From: an uncultured Shinella sp.
GTDB lineage: Bacteria > Pseudomonadota > Alphaproteobacteria > Rhizobiales > Rhizobiaceae
Length of the DNA: 7,279 nt
Direction of reading: 5' to 3'
NCBI GenBank assembly: GCA_946481465.1
Contig: CAMLOC010000171.1
Span: forward strand, 1-7,279
Both the position numbers and the translations under genes were made by a program. Each line of letters opens with the position of its first letter. The first letter of the stretch is position 1. Positions 5,058-7,279 of the stretch are shown piece after piece. Under the pieces are notes generated by a model that made no database searches, had not been told where the DNA came from, and worked only from the letters and a program-made list of their open reading frames with translations.

Positions 5058-5804
5058 ATGCAGCGCCAGGACATCTCCACCTCCCTTCTCGCCATCCCGG
5101 GCTCGCCGCCGGTGCGCTGGCGCATCGCGCAGGGCCTCGTCGGCTATGACGAGGCCGTCGAAACCATGGAGAAGGAAGCCGCGGCGATCGCCAGCGGCGA
5201 GGCCGACGAACTCGTCTGGCTGGTCGAGCATCCCCCGCTCTATACGGCCGGCACAAGCGCGGATGCGGCCGACCTCGTGGCGCCGGATCGCTTCCCCGTA
5301 TTCGCCACCGGCCGCGGCGGCGAATACACCTATCACGGTCCCGGCCAGCGGGTCGTCTATGTCATGCTGGACCTCAAGCGCCGCCGGCAGGACGTGCGCG
5401 CCTTCGTGGCGGCGCTGGAGGAGGTCGTCATCGACGCGCTGTCCTCGATGAATGTGCGCGGCGAACGGCGCGAGGACCGCGTGGGCGTCTGGGTGCGCCG
5501 GCCGGAGCGCCCGCCGCTGCCGGACGGTTCGCCGGCCGAGGACAAGATCGCGGCCATCGGCATCCGCCTGCGGCGCTGGGTGAGCTTTCACGGCTTCTCG
5601 CTCAATGTCGATCCCGACCTCGACCACTTTTCCGGCATCGTGCCCTGCGGCATCCGCGGCTACGGGGTGACGAGCCTCGTCGATCTCGGCCTGCCCGTCA
5701 TGATGAGCGATGTGGACATGCGCATCCGCGATTCGTTCGAGCGGGTCTTCGGCCCCACCGCCGCTGACGCGGACTGTCAGCCGAGCAGCCTGTCGCAGGC
5801 ATAG
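5058..5804 (+). CDS. lipB: lipoyl(octanoyl) transferase LipB
   Basis: The product has 248 residues, slightly longer than most LipB, with the extra length at both ends. ATG 5058 is chosen over an in-frame TTG at 5007, because AAGGA lies upstream at about 5044-5048 and the family N-terminus fits. Signature motifs are all present: [14 protein letters not shown] (55-68), [13 protein letters not shown] (85-97), the catalytic lysine in [22 protein letters not shown] (Lys163), and the catalytic cysteine in [14 protein letters not shown] (Cys197). LipB moves an octanoyl group from acyl carrier protein through a Cys thioester to the lysine of lipoyl domains in the cytosol; LipA then inserts sulfur. 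This supports pyruvate and 2-oxoglutarate dehydrogenases and the glycine cleavage system. Its last 28 bases overlap the 3' end of the M50 gene on the other strand. Confidence 0.95.
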   Translation: MQRQDISTSLLAIPGSPPVRWRIAQGLVGYDEAVETMEKEAAAIASGEADELVWLVEHPPLYTAGTSADAADLVAPDRFPVFATGRGGEYTYHGPGQRVVYVMLDLKRRRQDVRAFVAALEEVVIDALSSMNVRGERREDRVGVWVRRPERPPLPDGSPAEDKIAAIGIRLRRWVSFHGFSLNVDPDLDHFSGIVPCGIRGYGVTSLVDLGLPVMMSDVDMRIRDSFERVFGPTAADADCQPSSLSQA

Positions 5805-7021
5805 ACGATGGCATGGCCGTGCAGCGCGATGGCGGCGTAGAGGCCGACGCCGGCCAGGAGCCGCTGCGGCGCCGTCATCGGGTCCAGCGCCGTCTTCGGC
5901 TTCACGCCGCCCGCACCGAGCAGGCTCAGCACCGTGAAGACCGCAAGGCCCGCGATCAGCAGCCCGACCGGCAGGCCGATCCGCCAACCGACCCAGAGAA
6001 TGGCCAGCGTCACGAGGAAACTGGCCGTCAGAAGGCCGAGCCGGGTCGAGAAGACCTGGCGCAGCACCTGTCCGCCGTCGAACCGCTGCATGGGCAGGAG
6101 GTTCAGGAGATTGAAGGCGCCGAGAATGAGCAGCAGGACGAGCAGCACGACGCCCGACGGCCGTCCCGCCAGATCGTGCAGCGCGATGAGCGGCGGCACC
6201 AGGAAGGCCGACATGCCGGCGCCCATCAGCGCGCAGACCGCCACCTCGAAGCGTGAATTGTACGGCCGCCCGCCGACGGCGATGCCGCCAAGCAGCGGCA
6301 CGAAGATCATGCGCACCCGCTGGTGCCCGAAGGTCCTATAGGCGGCCATGTGGCCGAATTCGTGCAGGACGATCACCACCGTCAAGAGGCTCGACAGCAG
6401 GAGCCCGCGCGCCGTCAGCCCGAAGAACGGCCAGAGCAGCAGCGTGGAGAGCACCGCAAGGGCGACCTGCATCGCCGGGCGCTCCAGCACGCCGCGCACC
6501 TCGCCGCTGCCGGTCTCCAGCCATTGTTCCAGCGCCTTCATCTCCCGGCGAAGCTGGATGTAGCGGAAGAGCAGGAAGGCGACGCCGCGATAGCGGTCGG
6601 TCTGCGCGACGGTCAGCGCCGTGCCGTCCGGCACCGGGCACAGCGTGCGCCGCTCCACATAGTTTTTCCAGAAGGCGGCGTCGAGCGTGCTGTCCTCGAC
6701 CACCCGCGTTTCGCAGACGATGTTTTCTGCCTCCGCCGCCTCGTGCACAGCCAGCGTCCGGATGATCGGGTTTCCCCGCCGGTCGGGCTGGCGCAGGATC
6801 TGCCGCACCCGGCCGGCGTCCAGTCTTTCGCTGGCGACGACCGAGGGATGCCAGTCCGCTTCCGCGCCCAGCGGGCTGACAAGGGCCGCAAGGCGCGGCG
6901 GCGGGATTTTGAAGGTGCGAGTGAGATAAAGGGTCCGGCGGCCGACCGGCGCGGCGATCAGCAGCCAGATCAGGCCGAGATTGATCGCCAGAAGCAGGAT
7001 CACCGAAACCGATGTCGACAT
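5777..7021 (-). CDS. M50 (site-2 protease-like) membrane metalloprotease
   Basis: The product has 414 residues, started at ATG 7021-7019 because AGGGAG (7033-7028) is six bases upstream. The open frame runs 48 bases further up only to a TTG. An N-terminal membrane helix (about 5-24) is followed by a soluble region of about 160 residues, then six or so membrane segments. The zinc motif HEFGH (220-224, catalytic Glu221) lies in the second of these, after the VVIVL stretch. The third ligand is in [11 protein letters not shown] (307-317, Asp315), matching the NPxxxxDG-type motif of site-2 proteases. These enzymes cut membrane-embedded substrates, often anti-sigma factors. No PDZ domain is apparent, unlike RseP. 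Neighbours give no substrate, since lipB converges on it and a transporter gene lies upstream. Family placement is firm; the biological target is unknown. Confidence 0.85.
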   Translation of the reverse strand: MSTSVSVILLLAINLGLIWLLIAAPVGRRTLYLTRTFKIPPPRLAALVSPLGAEADWHPSVVASERLDAGRVRQILRQPDRRGNPIIRTLAVHEAAEAENIVCETRVVEDSTLDAAFWKNYVERRTLCPVPDGTALTVAQTDRYRGVAFLLFRYIQLRREMKALEQWLETGSGEVRGVLERPAMQVALAVLSTLLLWPFFGLTARGLLLSSLLTVVIVLHEFGHMAAYRTFGHQRVRMIFVPLLGGIAVGGRPYNSRFEVAVCALMGAGMSAFLVPPLIALHDLAGRPSGVVLLVLLLILGAFNLLNLLPMQRFDGGQVLRQVFSTRLGLLTASFLVTLAILWVGWRIGLPVGLLIAGLAVFTVLSLLGAGGVKPKTALDPMTAPQRLLAGVGLYAAIALHGHAIVYACDRLLG

Positions 7022-7074
7022 GCCGTTCTCCCTGGCCGTCATGGCGGGCGACATCGAGGCTAACGGCAATCTCC

Positions 7075-7086
7075 TAACAAATGTTA
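7075..7086. repeat. AT-rich inverted repeat upstream of the M50 gene
   Basis: TAACAAATGTTA has perfect 5-base arms around AA and sits 54 bases upstream of the M50 start codon, in the only AT-rich patch of this gap. On the minus strand it includes TTAACA, which resembles a -35, but no good -10 follows at 16-18 bases. It may be an operator or chance. Confidence 0.3.
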
Positions 7087-7108
7087 AGGTTTTGCCACGG
7101 GACGATCG

Positions 7109-7279
7109 TCAGTCGAAGGCGATGTCGGCCCTCGGCTTGCGGTTCCTGTGCTCGCGCCAGATGATGAACAGGCCGGAGGCGACGATGATCGCGATGCCGA
7201 TCCATTTGGAGGGCGTCGGGAAATCGCCGAAGATGGCATAGCCGAGCACCGTCGCCGAGATGATCTCGAAATACTGGAA
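7109..7279 (-). CDS. EamA/DMT-family transporter, C-terminal end
   Basis: The frame is open to the edge of the window; the last 56 residues are visible, ending in TGA (7111-7109). The sequence QYFEIISATVLGYAIFGDFPTPSKWIGIAIIVASGLFIIWRE is typical of the end of the second EamA domain. A short helix leads into the conserved GDFPT/SxxxWIG turn, then the final membrane helix and a short basic cytosolic tail (HRNRKPR). Full-length members have ten membrane helices and export metabolites or drugs from the inner membrane. The substrate cannot be told from this fragment. It is on the same strand as the M50 gene, 87 bases upstream of it, so readthrough between them is possible. Confidence 0.85.
   Translation of the reverse strand, partial: FQYFEIISATVLGYAIFGDFPTPSKWIGIAIIVASGLFIIWREHRNRKPRADIAFD

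Noticed and set aside
4842..5987. A minus-strand open frame of 381 codons across lipB and the tRNA
   Set aside because: It is antisense to all the conserved LipB motifs and runs into the tRNA promoter and gene; there is no domain and no ribosome site.
7072..7090. Possible CtrA-type site (TTAA spaced repeats)
   Set aside because: The half-sites are spaced 6 bases, not the 7 of the usual CtrA motif, and one half is CTAA. Kept only as an unassigned inverted repeat.

Overview
The window is GC-rich, densely packed chromosomal DNA. Codon use, the protein families and the promoter style suggest an alphaproteobacterium, most likely Rhizobiales/Rhizobiaceae (Rhizobium, Agrobacterium, Sinorhizobium or Shinella-like). 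That placement is inference from gene content, not from a marker gene. I see no insertion sequence, phage gene, CRISPR array or other sign of recent transfer, so this reads as core genome.

Layout. (1) Bases 1-2007, plus strand: the 3' end of a DUF599 membrane protein, then a DUF1624 (HGSNAT-like) multi-pass membrane protein with an unusual cysteine-rich tail, then an isoprenylcysteine methyltransferase-like membrane enzyme whose Shine-Dalgarno overlaps the preceding stop codon. (2) Bases 2018-3934, minus strand: the magnesium channel gene mgtE, then a MerR-family regulator with its own promoter and an operator-like palindrome. (3) Bases 3935-4238: a divergent control region with nested inverted repeats. 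(4) Bases 4239-4779, plus strand: a peptide deformylase-like gene that has lost two metal ligands, closed by a strong hairpin terminator shared with the converging tRNA gene. (5) Bases 4779-4927, minus strand: tRNA-Leu(GAG) and its promoter. (6) Bases 5058-5804, plus strand: lipB. (7) Bases 5777-7279, minus strand: a site-2-protease-like M50 membrane protein that overlaps lipB tail to tail, and the C-terminal end of an EamA/DMT transporter.

The genes are mostly independent housekeeping or membrane functions: Mg2+ homeostasis, lipoate attachment, tRNA supply and intramembrane proteolysis. The only clearly operon-like pair is the DUF1624 gene with the ICMT-like gene. I found no convincing wholly new system. 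The best leads are the degenerate deformylase paralogue, the Cys-rich tail of the DUF1624 protein, the MerR autoregulatory operator (which resembles the LiuR class) and the palindrome cluster between mgtE and the deformylase-like gene.
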